A stretch of DNA of 64,000 nt from Symsagittifera roscoffensis (lineage: Eukaryota; Xenacoelomorpha; Acoela; Convolutidae). The stretch lies in NCBI RefSeq assembly GCF_963678635.1, contig NC_087071.1, positions 2,842,537 through 2,906,536 of the forward strand, written 5' to 3'. Made by a program: the position numbers and the translations under genes. This document shows, piece by piece, positions 24,404 through 35,930 of this stretch (the stretch's first letter is position 1; every line of letters begins with the position of its first letter). The notes below the pieces were generated by a model that saw nothing but the letters and a program-made list of their open reading frames with translations, did no database searches and was not told where the DNA came from.

Positions 24404-24867
24404 CTGAATAACTATTTTGTGACCTTCTGGTTCGTAGGTTGCGTAAGGCTCACTTCTTTCTATTTTCGCTCCAAAATAAGCACCTCCACCGCAAGACTCA
24501 CCTTTCATATCGCTTAAGTGATTAATGTCGGTGTAAGTACTGTATGCTTGTCCACTTCCAGTAACTTTGAATTGTCTGGTCTGTGAAATAGAGCGCGTGC
24601 CATCTTCACTGCTTCCATGAAACCCCACCGCCCACTCATTTGCATTTCCGTTCATCATGATCCAATCTTCGTTCCCTCCATCATATCGGCCCCTGACATG
24701 AAGCCCTACTCTTATCCAATTTGAATTTGGCTGATGATAAACCAACCCTCCTCGCACTTGCCTGTCACCTTTCGCTAATGGGAACTCAAAATCACCTCGG
24801 CTATCAAAGTCTGACGTCCTCAGACGTAACACATGCAGCAAACCTTTTTCGCGATGGAACTTGGAAT
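24404..24867 (-). CDS. Exon 4: C-terminal domain with NEWAVGFHG core
   Basis: The acceptor CTTTTATAG|AT at 24868 keeps phase and yields DSKFHREKG, then FDSRGDFEFP, RQVRGGLVYH, WIRVGLHVRGRY, NEWAVGFHG, GGGAYFG and EGHKIVIQ. The donor is CAG|GTTAGA. An earlier AG (CTCTCAG at about 24908) would shift the frame and is less likely. The HG dyad followed by a G-rich strand resembles the nucleotide-pocket layout of ADP-ribosyltransferase-like folds, but this is only a structural guess. The domain may continue in a missing exon. Confidence 0.65.
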
Positions 24868-27800
24868 CTATAAAAGTTCGCGTTCTTAGACAAGTCGCAA
24901 ACTGCGCCTGAGAGTATTGCTAAGAACATTATTGAAACCTTTTTAGTATGCCCTTGAAAACTCTGCGCATTTGTCCTAATTTTTGAAGAAAAAAAAGTTG
25001 ACTTGTCTGACTCTTTTTTGTATAGCTGATTAATTAAAACTTATAAGAAAATAACCGTGAGATTTTCCCTTACCATCCCAGTCCAGCACAAACGCCGATA
25101 TGAAGTCATCAACACTCATAGCCTGATTTGAAAAATCGTCCACCAAAATGAAAGCTCCATCTGAAAAAGCGATAGAGAAGAAACGCCATTATCGTTACAT
25201 CAAAATTATAATTACACCAAACATCAACAGCTATCAAGAATAAGGCTCAAATAGTCTTTATGTAATTTATTTGATTGATTTGCTTGTAATCTGGGTCAAT
25301 GTCGGGAACCTAAGATGTGCCACATTGAACCAAAACTGATAAAGTTTGGACCATCCCGACACAAAACAGCTGTTGCGGGCATTGTGACTCAACATGCGCA
25401 TGTTTACATACATAGTATTTAAATAAGTTGATATCAGGCAGAAATTATACGAACTCGCAAAGTGACAGTTATGTTATGTTACAACTGCCATCAATGGATC
25501 ATCAATGCAGATCATCAACAAATCAAAAGATTTATTTTTTATTCAAAAATTCAACATTGCGACAAAAAATGATTTAGTTGTAACTTTGCAAGACAGAAAC
25601 GTTTCGCGCGAACAAAAAATTACGTTGCAACTTTGTTCGAGTCAAACAGACATATTGCGACGTAGCGTAACCTAACTTGTTTTCACGGTCTTGTGCGAAT
25701 TTGTGTGACCCATAAAGATGTGTTGCAAGCAGAAAGTTTCTACGTGACTCAAAGCGTATTTGAGTTCAACTGAAAAAATTTGCTGACAAATTCGAAATTT
25801 GAACCTAAAACTTGCTTCGGTTGTGTTTTTCTTTATTTAAAACAAGTTTTTCTTTTATGGTTTACGTTTGATTTGAATGTTTCGTAGTTTTCAATTTTTG
25901 TGGTAGCGTGTTTGTTGTAGTCCCAACCGCTGTGCTATACTCTTCACTGTGGACCAAGTGTAAGCCTCCTCGTGGCGGTACTGTTAATGATCATTAAATG
26001 CAGTGGTCTAGTTTTTTGTGAATTGAAAAAACACGCATACCGGATTACTTTGCTGATAGAATTCTTCTTAATGTTACGCCAGCAAAAAAAATCCGACAAA
26101 AAACAGTTCTATCATAAATCCATCATTTGTGGGGCCAAAAAGTATATATGAGCTCATGCAATAAAACCCGAAATTGTGACCATTACTTTCTCTCGAGGTA
26201 ACCATTCACGTTTAAAATGAGAACATTCATTTGATGAATTTAATTTCTTTAGAAAAATTGGCGGGCCAAATATTTGCTATAATATATACCTTTTTCTTGT
26301 GCCACCCTTTGCAAAGCGTCTACAGCTTTTTGTTGATTGCGCTTTAGAGTGGACCGTAAGCGAAGATGCGCTCTTTTTTCCTCAGGCGTAGGTGGCAATC
26401 GAAGCACTTTGCTCTTGACTTTCTGAAATGATTCAGACAGACTTTGAACTGATTGAAGAACTTTTTGACCAAGAAGCTGGGAAGAACTGGTTGAATAAAT
26501 CGTTGGCCTTGTTGCATACCTAATTTGATCTACTGAGGCGCCAGCTTGAGGTGGCTGAAAGGCGCTTTGATGTTGAAGAGCAGTATCATTTGGATAAAGA
26601 ACGTTTTGACCAAGAGGCTGAGGGAAACTGGTTGAATAACTCGTTGGCCTTGTTGCATACCTAATTTGATCTACTGAGGCGCCAGCTTGAGGTGGCTGAA
26701 AGGCGTTTTGATGTTGAAGAGCAGTATCATTTGGATAAAGAACGTTTTGACCAAGAGGCTGAGGGAAACTGGTTGAATAACTCGTTGGCCTTGTTGCATA
26801 CCTAATTTGATCTACTGAGGCGCCAGCTTGAGGTGGCTGAAAGGCGCTTTGATGTTGAAGAGCAGTATCATTTGGATAAAGAACGTTTTGACCAAGAGGC
26901 TGAGAGAAACTGGTTGAATATCTCGTTGGCCTTGTTGCATACCTAATTTGATCTACTGAGGCGCCAGCTTGAGGTGGCTGAAAGGCGCTTTGATGTTGAA
27001 GAGCAGTATCATTTGGATAAAGAACGTTTTGACCAAGAGGCTGAGGGAAACTGGTTGAATAACTCGTTGGCCTTGTTGCATACCTAATTTGATCTACTGA
27101 GGCGCCAGCTTGAGGTGGCTGAAAGGCGCTTTGATGTTGAAGAGTAGTATCATTTGGATAAAGAACGTTTTGACCAAGAGGCTGAGGGAAACTGGTTGAA
27201 TAACTCGTTGGCCTTGTTGCATACCTAATTTGATCTACTGAGGCGCCAGCTTGAGGTGGCTGAAAGGCGCTTTGATGTTGAAGAGTAGTATCATTTGGAT
27301 AAAGAACGTTTTGACCAAGAGGCTGAGAGAAACTGGTTGAATATCTCGTTGGCCTTGTTGCATACCTAATTTGATCTACTGAGGCGCCAGCTTGAGGTGG
27401 CTGAAAGGCGCTTTGATGTTGAAGAGCAGTATCATTTGGATAAAGAACGTTTTGACCAAGAGGCTGAGGGAAACTGGTTGAATAACTCGTTGGCCTTGTT
27501 GCCTACCTAATTTGATCTACTGAGGCGCCAGCTTGAGGTGGCTGAAAGGCGCTTTGATGTTGAAGAGTAGTATCATTTGGATAAAGAACGTTTTGACCAA
27601 GAGGCTGAGGGAAACTGGTTGAATAACTCGTTGGCCTTGTTGCATACCTAATTTGATCTACTGAGGCGCCAGCTTGAGGTGGCTGAAAGGCGCTTTGATG
27701 TTGAAGAGCAGTATCATTTGGAGAATGAACTAAAAAAATGATCACCTTTCAATTGATTAGGAGAGTTACGGGGTAAAAACCATAACAAACAATCACCGAT

Positions 27801-30800
27801 TTAAGAATAATTGAAATGTTCTGATAAATATTCCCCAAAACAAAATTTAAACACACGCGTTGACAATTATGAGATTGAACTTGCGTCAAATCAGTTTTTA
27901 TACCGAATTTGTTTCGCAAAAAGTGATATACGATAAATTATTTTGAAAAGTAAATCAATTTTGAATGGAATAAATGGATTTATCAGAATAAATGGAATTT
28001 CAGAAAAAATTGGTTTCATTGCATAACAATGGTTTTAGTCGGATATAAGCGTTATTAACACAACAAAATTCAAGGGTTAACTGTCCCAATTTGGCCAAAT
28101 TAGCAATACTTAAACTCACATTTTTTTTTACAAATTATGATCACAAGTGAAAAACAAAATTTAGGTTTGAGCTGAAACCGACACTACCTTCTAAAAGATA
28201 CAAATAAAATCTGTCAAAAAATGCTAGTGAAAAATTCAAACTTTTTCGGGAGAAAAAAACCACCTCGAGCTTGAACAAACCGTCACTTTTTTCGCAAATA
28301 GGAACAAAAAACAAAAAATTTCCGGATTCTTCTATAAGGCACTGCCGAAAAACTATGCCTCTTTACGAGTCCAAACTGTGCTAATTGTGAATTGCAAGTG
28401 AATGCCACGACAGACAAAAACAAGTTTTTTTGGGAATTCCGCAGCATCCATTTTTTTCTATTTTCTTTGCTGTTGTTTTGGATTCAACGTACAAGTAGCT
28501 GAAGTCTCAAAATTGCTTAAACATCAGACCTTTTACAGAATCCGGAACAATTTGTGGGGTCCACAAATAAATTATAATTTATAAGCACAGTAAAATTGAT
28601 TCAGACAGACTTTGAACTGATTAAAGAACGTTTTGACCAAGAAGCTGGGGGAAACTGATTGAATAACTCGTTGGCCTTGTTGCATAACTATTTAGATCTT
28701 TTGAGGCGCCAGCTTGAAGTGGCTGAAAGGCGCTTTGATGTTGATGAGCAGTATAATTTGGATAAAGAACGTTTTGACCAGGAAGCTGGGGGAAACTGGT
28801 TGAATAACTCGTTGGCCTTGTTGCATAACTATTTAGATCTACTGAGGCGCCAGCTTGAAGTGGCTGAACGGCGCTTTGATGTTGAAGAGCAGTATCATTT
28901 GGATAAAGAACGTTTTGAATAAGAGGCTGAGGTAAACTGGTTGAATAATTCGTTGACCTTGTTGCTTAACTAGTTAGATCTACTGAGGCGCCAGCTTGAA
29001 GTGGCTGAAAGGCGCTTTGATGTTCAAGAGCAGTATCATTTGGATAATGAACTTAAAAAATTATCATCATTCAATTGATTAAGAGAGTTACGGGGGTTAA
29101 AACCATAACAAATAATCACCGATTTAAGAATTAAGAATAAGTGGATAATTTTGATAGATATTCCCCAAAACAAACTTTAAACACGCGTTGACAAACATGA
29201 GATTGAACTTGCGTCAGATCAGTTTTAATACAGAATACGTTTCGTAAGAATTGATATACAAAAAACTATTTAGAAAAGTAAATCAATTTTGAATGTAATA
29301 AATGGGTTTATCAGAATAAATGGAATTTGAGAAATATTTGATTTCATTGCATAAAAATGGATTTAACCGGATATACGCGTTATAAACACAACAAAATGCA
29401 AGCATTAACTGTCCCAATTTGGCCAAATTAATAATTTTCAAACCCACATTGTTTTACAAATTATGATCACAAAAGAAAACAATTTTAAGTTTGAGCTGAA
29501 ACCAACAGTACCTTCTGAAATATACAGAGAAAATTTGTCAAAATTGCTAGTGAAAAAGTCGAAATTTTACAGGAGAAGTAAAAAGCACCTCGAGTATGAA
29601 CAATCCGTCACTTTTTTCGCAAATTGGAACAAAAATCTAAAACTTCCGGATTCTTCTATGAGGCACTGCCAAAAAAATATGCCTCATTACGAGTCCAAAC
29701 TGTGCTATTTGTGAATTGCAAGTGGATGCCACGACAGACAAAAACAAGTTTTTTGTATAATCCGCATCATCCAATTGTTTTTTTTCTTTGTTGTTGTTTT
29801 GGATTCAACGTACGAGTAGCTAAAACAATTTAAGTCTCAAAATTGCTTAAAAATAAGACCTTTTACAGAATCCACAAACAAATTATATTTTAAGAGCATA
29901 GTAAAATTGCGCTGCCAAAAAATCAAAATTTTTGAAAAAGCAGCGTATAGCAAAAAAAAACATTTTAAGCAATTTCTCTATTCTGATGTTCAATCAATTA
30001 AAAAATATTAAGCTGATGGTGAGTGAAAAACTTTAGGATTAAGGAAGTTAGTCATAAAATTGCACGCTATTTGTGTAAAATTTTTTCAGGGGTTTTTTTC
30101 CATTATATCTCCCAACCCCCTTCCACCTGAAAAAAAAAGACTGTACCCCTAGTAGTGACTTTTTGAGGGTTGCTTAGAAATTTCTGAGGAGCGGGGCTAC
30201 TGTAGAAAAGAACAGTTTTTTATATGAAAATTTGAAGCGCGTAGGTTTGGTATTTGTGTAATTGGACAAGCTGATAGTCAAATTTGCTGTATGTCGGATG
30301 CAATAAAAACGATTTTCGATTTGTCAGGAAAGCGTAGAATGCAGAGTTAGACTGTCACTGAACTTCACTTGCGTTCCACTTTTACAATTTCTAAAGCTTC
30401 CACTTTTTTTTAACTTTGAGCATTTCTTAGAGCAATGTCTTTGCTGTCGCGAAAAACTTCAAATTAACGAAATCTCATGCTACAGCGAAAATTATAACAA
30501 AAAACAGTTGATAAAAAAATTGCTATTAGCCTTAGTGGCATCGGCTACAGCAGTTTTTTTAAGAAATTTTCAATATTGAGCATTACGGGGAAAAACTGTT
30601 TTTGTGAATTGTAAGCGGAATCAGCAACAGGGACACTCTTTTTGATCTCCGTTTGTTCCTTTTCTTCTTTGATACAAAGTTTAAAATTTTATAGAATTGT
30701 GTCGGGGTAGAAGCCTACATACACCAAAAATTGTACCTATCTCGTTTGCACAGTTTGGCTAGTAATGAGTTTGCAAGACTGGCACTGAAAAAAAATCAAG

Positions 30801-31633
30801 TTTTCAAATCACAACTTTGCAACGTTAAACTCTGTTAATTGTCTTGTGGCTCAGTAAAAAAGTTGGCAAAGCTACGACCAAAAAAGCTGAAACTGTCAAA
30901 GATGTAATTATCATGCTTCTAACATCGTTTGCAAATAAAACAAAAATTTAACTTTTTCTTGAATATTTTTGTAAACCTAACTCAATCAAGACTGGAAAAT
31001 TCTCGTTTTCAGTGCGTCATTTGGCGTCAATTTAATTTTACTATTGTTATTTTACCTTGCAAAATTGAAGCCCTTGCAAATAACTAAATGATACTAATTA
31101 ACTTTAAAAAACATCATTAAAAATGTTGTGGTCAAATTTTTTCCCCTACATAGCGCAAAGATATCAAACAAATAGGAAAAAAGACAAAACACGGCAGCAA
31201 AATAAAAGCGATTTTTGCAAATCAGATGTTATATTGTCTAGGTTTCAAAGTTCTGTCTGTTAGGCATGAGTCATTGTTTAATTGAAAAATTCTGGCATCG
31301 CAGGAACAGTAATCTGAAGTTTTGACATATAATTGATTATAATTAAAATCCTGGTAAATTTTGCTACTTTCAATATTGCTAGACAAGTCAACTGAACGAA
31401 TAAAGTGGAACTGTATTTTTACCTTGGACATATATCTTTCGCAGATTCTCTATTTTCTTTTGGCAATCTTTGTGTTTGGGGCATCTCTTGCTTTCCAGGG
31501 TTTCCAAGAGTTGGCTGTCACTCGATTTGAGGTTTTCATCATCTGTTTGACCACAAATGAAATGTCCGCAAGACAGTTCTAGCATGATTTCCGCAAACTC
31601 TCCGCAACTTTCACAAATCAGTAAGCTATTCAT
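24404..31633 (-). CDS. RING-finger / 47-aa-repeat / NEWAVGFHG-domain protein (4 exons identified, 3' end not found)
   Basis: The exons on minus are 31633-31423, 27729-26290, 25160-25074 and 24867-24404, 2202 nt or 734 codons so far. All junctions are GT-AG and phase-compatible (1, 1, 1). Order: an atypical RING finger, a Gln/Pro/Ser-rich 47-residue repeat, a basic helical segment, an acidic VDDF segment, and a C-terminal domain with RGG, NEWAVGFHG and GGGAYFG motifs. I recall similar GEWxVxYHGT-type domains in proteins of many marine invertebrates. The RING suggests a ubiquitin-ligase role, inferred only. One nonsense codon (TAG, 27503-27505) interrupts exon 2 and could be an assembly error or early decay. 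Introns 1 and 2 are large, and intron 1 contains a decayed copy of exon 2. No promoter, 5' splice-leader acceptor or poly(A) site was located. Confidence 0.65.
25074..25160 (-). CDS. Exon 3 of the RING-repeat gene
   Basis: An 87-nt exon between CTTTTTCAG and GGATG|GTAAGG, encoding DGAFILVDDFSNQAMSVDD and FISAFVLDWD. Both splice sites are strong and the phase (1 in, 1 out) fits its neighbours. The hydrophobic strand followed by acidic residues probably leads into the C-terminal domain. Confidence 0.65.
26290..27729 (-). CDS. Exon 2: about nine 47-residue repeats and a basic helix
   Basis: The acceptor is TTTTTTTAG|TT at 27730 and the donor AAAAAG|GTATAT at 26290; length 1440 nt. The frame stays aligned through every 141-bp unit into a unique tail (SVQSLSESFQKVKSKVL, then PPTPEEKRAHLRLRSTLKR). 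This is the best evidence that minus is the coding strand. Each unit encodes an ATRPTSYSTSFPQ-, LGQNVLYPNDT- and QHQSAFQPPQAGAS-like segment. No ATG, GTG or TTG occurs in frame across the repeats, so ORF finders miss this exon. The only stop is the TAG at 27503-27505, where the other units have TAT. Confidence 0.7.
26520..27729. repeat. 141-bp tandem coding repeat, about 9 units
   Basis: The marker CTAATTTGATCTACTGAGG recurs exactly every 141 bp (26521, 26662, 26803, 26944, 27085, 27226, 27367, 27508, 27649). Units differ by a few bases: GAGCAG or GAGTAG, GAGGG or GAGAG, AATAAC or AATATC. All length differences are zero, so the 47-codon phase is preserved, which suggests past or present selection on the reading frame. 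Confidence 0.95.
27741..29895. repeat. Segmental duplication in intron 1
   Basis: Bases 27741-28580 match 29058-29895 (for example TTCAATTGATTA.GAGAGTTACGGG and the stretch TGCCACGACAGACAAAAACA). Together with the duplicated exon piece this is one tandem duplication of exon 2 plus its upstream intron, with fewer repeat units in the extra copy. Confidence 0.8.
28598..29052 (-). pseudogene. Decayed duplicate of exon 2 (3 repeat units)
   Basis: It starts after a copied acceptor (TTTTTTAAG|TT, 29053) and holds three diverged 141-bp-type units plus the start of the unique tail (SVQSLSES), then breaks off at about 28598. The minus frame has a TAA in the first unit (ACTAGTTAA) and another before the tail (CTTTAATCA). 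On plus the stretch 28659-28922 is open and reads like a charged coiled coil, but that frame is closed in the intact copy. Confidence 0.7.
29900..31390. other. Intronic AT-rich stretch
   Basis: Between the duplicated segment and the RING exon. No coding exon or RNA gene is supported. Confidence 0.4.
31423..31633 (-). CDS. Exon 1 of the RING-repeat gene: atypical RING finger
   Basis: From ATG 31633 the exon encodes 70 codons plus one base and ends at CCAAG|GTAAAA. Cys/His positions read C-x2-C-x11-C-x-H-x2-C, then a 24-residue linker, then CPKHKDC. The sixth RING ligand (x2-C after FIC) is missing and the final pair is CPKH, so zinc binding may be altered. The frame is open upstream to about 31690 (TTG at 31657), but the ATG gives a natural start just before the first Cys. 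Four decayed copies of this exon lie upstream. Confidence 0.6.
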
Positions 31634-33020
31634 TGTTCTTTCGTCTGTCACGAGCAATGAAACTATTTTCTTTGTCGCACAGAGTCAGCTTAAACGTTTT
31701 TTTTCTGGCTCAATTTGTTTTTTTTTTGTGTCAACAGGGACATTTTTAACAGTGATTTTTCTGTTTCAGCAGAGATATTTTAACTTATTTTCTGCGTTTA
31801 ACAATACATATTAAAAAAACAGTGGCCGAACTTTTCAATCTTTCTAATGATGCCTTCGTTTTCAGAGTCGTTATAATTGCTTCAAAACAATCCAATCAAA
31901 AAATACTTTCACGCAACTTTTGTGCAATCCCTACTTTTACAATGATGAGATCGCAGAGTTTTTCTATTTAAATATTAATCTGGGCTGACACCCATATTTG
32001 AAAACGCTTGTCATAAAACTCAATACACGCAGCATATGGTCGAACTGCTTGTCGTGCAATTTCAGTACATGAAGTTTTCGAGATAAGCAAACACTATACC
32101 CTAAAACTTCCAAACATTGAGAATTTTTTCACTTACAAAATCATTTAATTGCTGAAATAAATTTAAATTTTTAAAAAATCGTAAGCAAAATATTCTGTTT
32201 TTTGTCTATGACGTGGACCAGGCTCAGTTTGTCATACAAAAGAAACGAAAAAAGTTCATTTAAACTTTTTTATGCTTCCATATGATAAGAAAAAAAATTT
32301 TTTCTGTCGAAAAACACTTTTTTCAGCTACAAAATATTTTGAGCTAAAACTTTTTAAGCATGAAGAAATGGTGTTAATAACAAGTTACAAACAGTTATCT
32401 TTATTTTTGCTAGCCCTTCACTAATAAAAACAACACAAGAGCTTCAACTGCTAAGCATTTTGAGTGACAACATTCTAGTCAATGACAAAAAATGCGGTTT
32501 TAACAGTCGAGATACAAACAGTGATCTTTCTTTCTGCGGACTTTATGTGCAACTTAGCGGAATATAATCCGAATGTTTGCCAATTTGTGCTGTGACTGCC
32601 ATGTAGCGACCATTCCAGCTGAAATTTCCATCATGAAGATTCATTAAGGTTCAGCCGCAATTAAGGTCAGTGACAGCCGTAATTGCATATCTATAGGTTT
32701 CTAAACTACTCAAAAAACTTGTATCGAACTGAAAAATTATGCAAACACAGCTATCGGATATATTGAACGGATTTCTTAAGTTCATGTCAATAATCTTTTC
32801 AAAAAGAAAACCTTTAAGGAGTTTTGTAGCTCATGATTGGCTTTTTTTTTCAGGTAAATAGGTCCACTAAAGAAATGATGTAGGTGAGCTTTTCAAGAAA
32901 TTGAAGTGGAAATTTTGTATAGATGTGATTTTATTTGATTTTAGTAGGCTATTAGAAATAGGAGAATGTTAGCATTTCCAGCTAATTACCAAGAGTATCT
33001 TAGTTCTCTGTTCTATTTCA

Positions 33021-33150
33021 GGTTTCTGTCATCTGCGCACCAGAAATAAAAATGTCCGAAAGAAGGTGCTAGCCGGTTTTCAGCGAATTCTCCGCAATTT
33101 TCACAAATCAGTAAGCTATTCATTGTTTTTTCCTCCGTCACGAGCAATGA
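33021..33150 (-). pseudogene. RING exon copy 2 (decayed)
   Basis: Minus strand encodes NSLLICENCGEFAENRL and then SFGHFYFWCADD. The third zinc Cys of exon 1 is Phe here. The frame ends soon after, so it is not a usable exon. Confidence 0.65.
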
Positions 33151-34410
33151 AATTTACTATTTTGTCGGACATAGTCAGCTTGAACGTTTTTTTCTGGCTC
33201 AATTTTTTTTTGTGTCAACAGGGATGTTTTTAACAGAGATATTTCTGTTTCAACAGAGATATTTTCAACTTCAGCGTTTAGCAATGCATATTTGAAAAGT
33301 CATTGGCCGAACTTTTCAATCAATCTAATTTTGCCTTCTTTTTTCATAGTTTTTCTATTTAAATATTAATCTGGGCTGACACCCATATTTGAAAACGCTT
33401 GTCATAAAACTCAATACACGCAGCATATGGTCGAACTGCTTGTCGTGCAATTTCAGTACATGAAGTTTTCGAGATAAGCAAACACTATACCCTAAAACTT
33501 CCAAACATTGAGAATTTTTTTACTTACAAAATCATTTAATTGCTGAAATAAATTTAAATTTTTAAAAAATCGTATGCAAAATATTCTGTTTTTTGTCTAT
33601 GACGTGGACCAGGCTCAGTTTGTCATACAAAAGAAACGAAAAAAGTTCATTTAAACTTTTTATGCTTCCATATGATAAGAAAAAAAAAATTTTTTCTGTC
33701 GAAAAACACTTTTTTCAGCTACAAAACATTTTGAGCTAAAATTTTTTAAGCGTGAAGAAATGGTGTTAATAACAAGTTACAAACAGTTATCTTTATTTTT
33801 GCTAGCCCTTCACTAATAAAAACAACACAAGAGCTTCAACTGCTAAGCATTTTGAGTGACAACATTCTAGTCAATGACAAAAAATGCGGTTTTAACAGTC
33901 GAGATACAAACAGTGATCTTTCTTTCTGCGGACTTTATGTGCAACTTAGCGGAATATAATCCGAATGTTTGCCATGTGTGCTGTGACTGCCATGTAGCGA
34001 CAATTCCAGCTGAAATTTCCATCATGAAGATTCATTAAGGTTCAGCCGCAATTAAGGTCAGTGACAGCCGTAATTGCATATCTATAGGTTTCTAAACTAC
34101 TCAAAAAACTTGTATCGAACTGAAAAATTATGCAAACACAGCTATCGGATATATTGAACGGATTTCTTAAGTTCATGTCAATAATTTTTTCAAAAAGAAA
34201 ACCTTTAAGGAGTTTTGTAGCTCATGATTGGCTTTTTTTTTTCAGGTAAACAGGTCCACTAAAGAAATGATGTAGGTGAGCTTTTCAAGAAATTGAAGTG
34301 GAAATTTTTTATAGATGTGATTTTATTTGATTTTAGTAGGCTATTAGAAATAGGAGAATGTTAGCATTTCCAGCTAATTACCAAGAGTACCTTAGTTCTC
34401 TGTTCTATTT

Positions 34411-34542
34411 CAGGTTTCTGTCATCTGCGCACCAGAAATAAAAATGTCCGAAAGAAGGTGCTAGCCGGTTTTTAGCAAATTCTCCGCAATTTTCACAAAT
34501 CAGTAAGCTATTCATTGTTTTTTCCTCCGTCACGAGCAATGA
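34411..34542 (-). pseudogene. RING exon copy 3 (decayed)
   Basis: Near-identical to copy 2, with the same loss of the third zinc ligand. The shared damage shows it was copied after decay. Confidence 0.65.
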
Positions 34543-35800
34543 AATTTACTATTTTGTCGGACATAGTCAGCTTGAACGTTTTTTTTCTGGCTCAATTTTT
34601 TTTTGTGTCAACAGGGATATTTTTAACAGAGATATTTCTGTTTCAACAGAGATATTTTCAACTTCAGCGTTTAGCAATGCATATTTGAAAAATCATTGGC
34701 CGAACTTTTCAATCAATCTAATTTTGCCTTCTTTTTTCATAGTTTTTCTATTTAAATATTAATCTGGGCTGACACCCATATTTGAAAACGCTTGTCATAA
34801 AACTCAATACACGCAGCATATGGTCGAACTGCTTGTCGTGCAATTTCAGTACATGAAGTTTTCGAGATAAGCAAACACTATACCCTAAAACTTCCAAACA
34901 TTGAGAATTTTTTCACTTACAAAATCATTTAATTGCTGAAATAAATTTAAATTTTTAAAAAATCGTAGCAAAATATTCTGTTTTTTGTCTATGACGTGGA
35001 CCAGGCTCAGTTTGTCATACAAAAGAAACGAAAAAAGTTCATTTAAACTTTTTATGCTTCCATATGATAAGAAAAAAAAATTTTCTGTCGAAAAACACTT
35101 TTTTCAGCTACAAAACATTTTGAGCTAAAACTTTTTAAGCATGAAGAAATGGTGTTAATAACAAGTTACAAACAGTTATCTTTATTTTTGCTAGCCCTTC
35201 ACTAATAAAAACAACACAAGAGCTTCAACTGCTAAGCATTTTGAGTGACAACATTCTAGTCAATGACAAAAAATGCGGTTTTAACAGTCGAGATACAAAC
35301 AGTGATCTTTCTTTCTGCGGACTTTATGTGCAACTTAGCGGAATATAATCCGAATGTTTGCCAATTTGTGCTGTGACTGCCATGTAGCGACAATTCCAGC
35401 TGAAATTTCCATCATGAAGATTCATTAAGGTTCAGCCGCAATTAAGGTCAGTGACAGCCGTAATTGCATATCTATAGGTTTCTAAACTACTCAAAAAACT
35501 TGTATCGAACTGAAAAATTATGCAATCACAGCTATCGGATATATTGAACGGATTTCTTATGTTCATGTCAATAATTTTTTCAAAAAGAAAACCTTTAAGG
35601 AGTTTTGTAGCTCATGATTGGCTTTTTTTTCAGGTAAATAGGTCCACTAAAGAAATGATGTAGGTGAGCTTTTCAAGAAATTGAAGTGGAAATTTTTTAT
35701 AGATGTGATTTTATTTGATTTTAGTAGGCTATTAGAAATAGGAGAATGTTAGCATTTCCAGCTTATTACCAAGAGTATCTTAGTTCTCTGTTCTATTTCA

Positions 35801-35930
35801 GGTTTCTGTCATCTGCGCACCAGAAATAAAAATGTCCAAAAGAAGGTGCTAGCCGGTTTTCAGCAAATTCTCCGCAATTTTCACAAATCAGTAAGCTATT
35901 CATTGTTTTTTCCTCCGTCACGAGCAATGA
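35801..35930 (-). pseudogene. RING exon copy 4 (decayed)
   Basis: As copies 2 and 3, differing by a few bases. A plus-strand frame of 76 codons over it is a shadow. Confidence 0.65.

Noticed and set aside
26520-27729. CRISPR array
   Set aside because: The repeats are contiguous 141-bp units without unique spacers, in a eukaryotic coding frame.
28659-28922. Plus-strand coiled-coil protein (RRQLEVAERRFDV repeats)
   Set aside because: In the intact array at 26.5-27.7 kb the plus frame is closed in every unit, while the minus frame is continuous and joins a unique tail and splice sites. It is an antisense shadow.
32000-32090. Possible extra minus exon in the 1.39-kb units (reading ARQAVRPYAAC)
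   Set aside because: Open only about 35 codons, lacks a convincing acceptor and is interrupted in the oldest unit.
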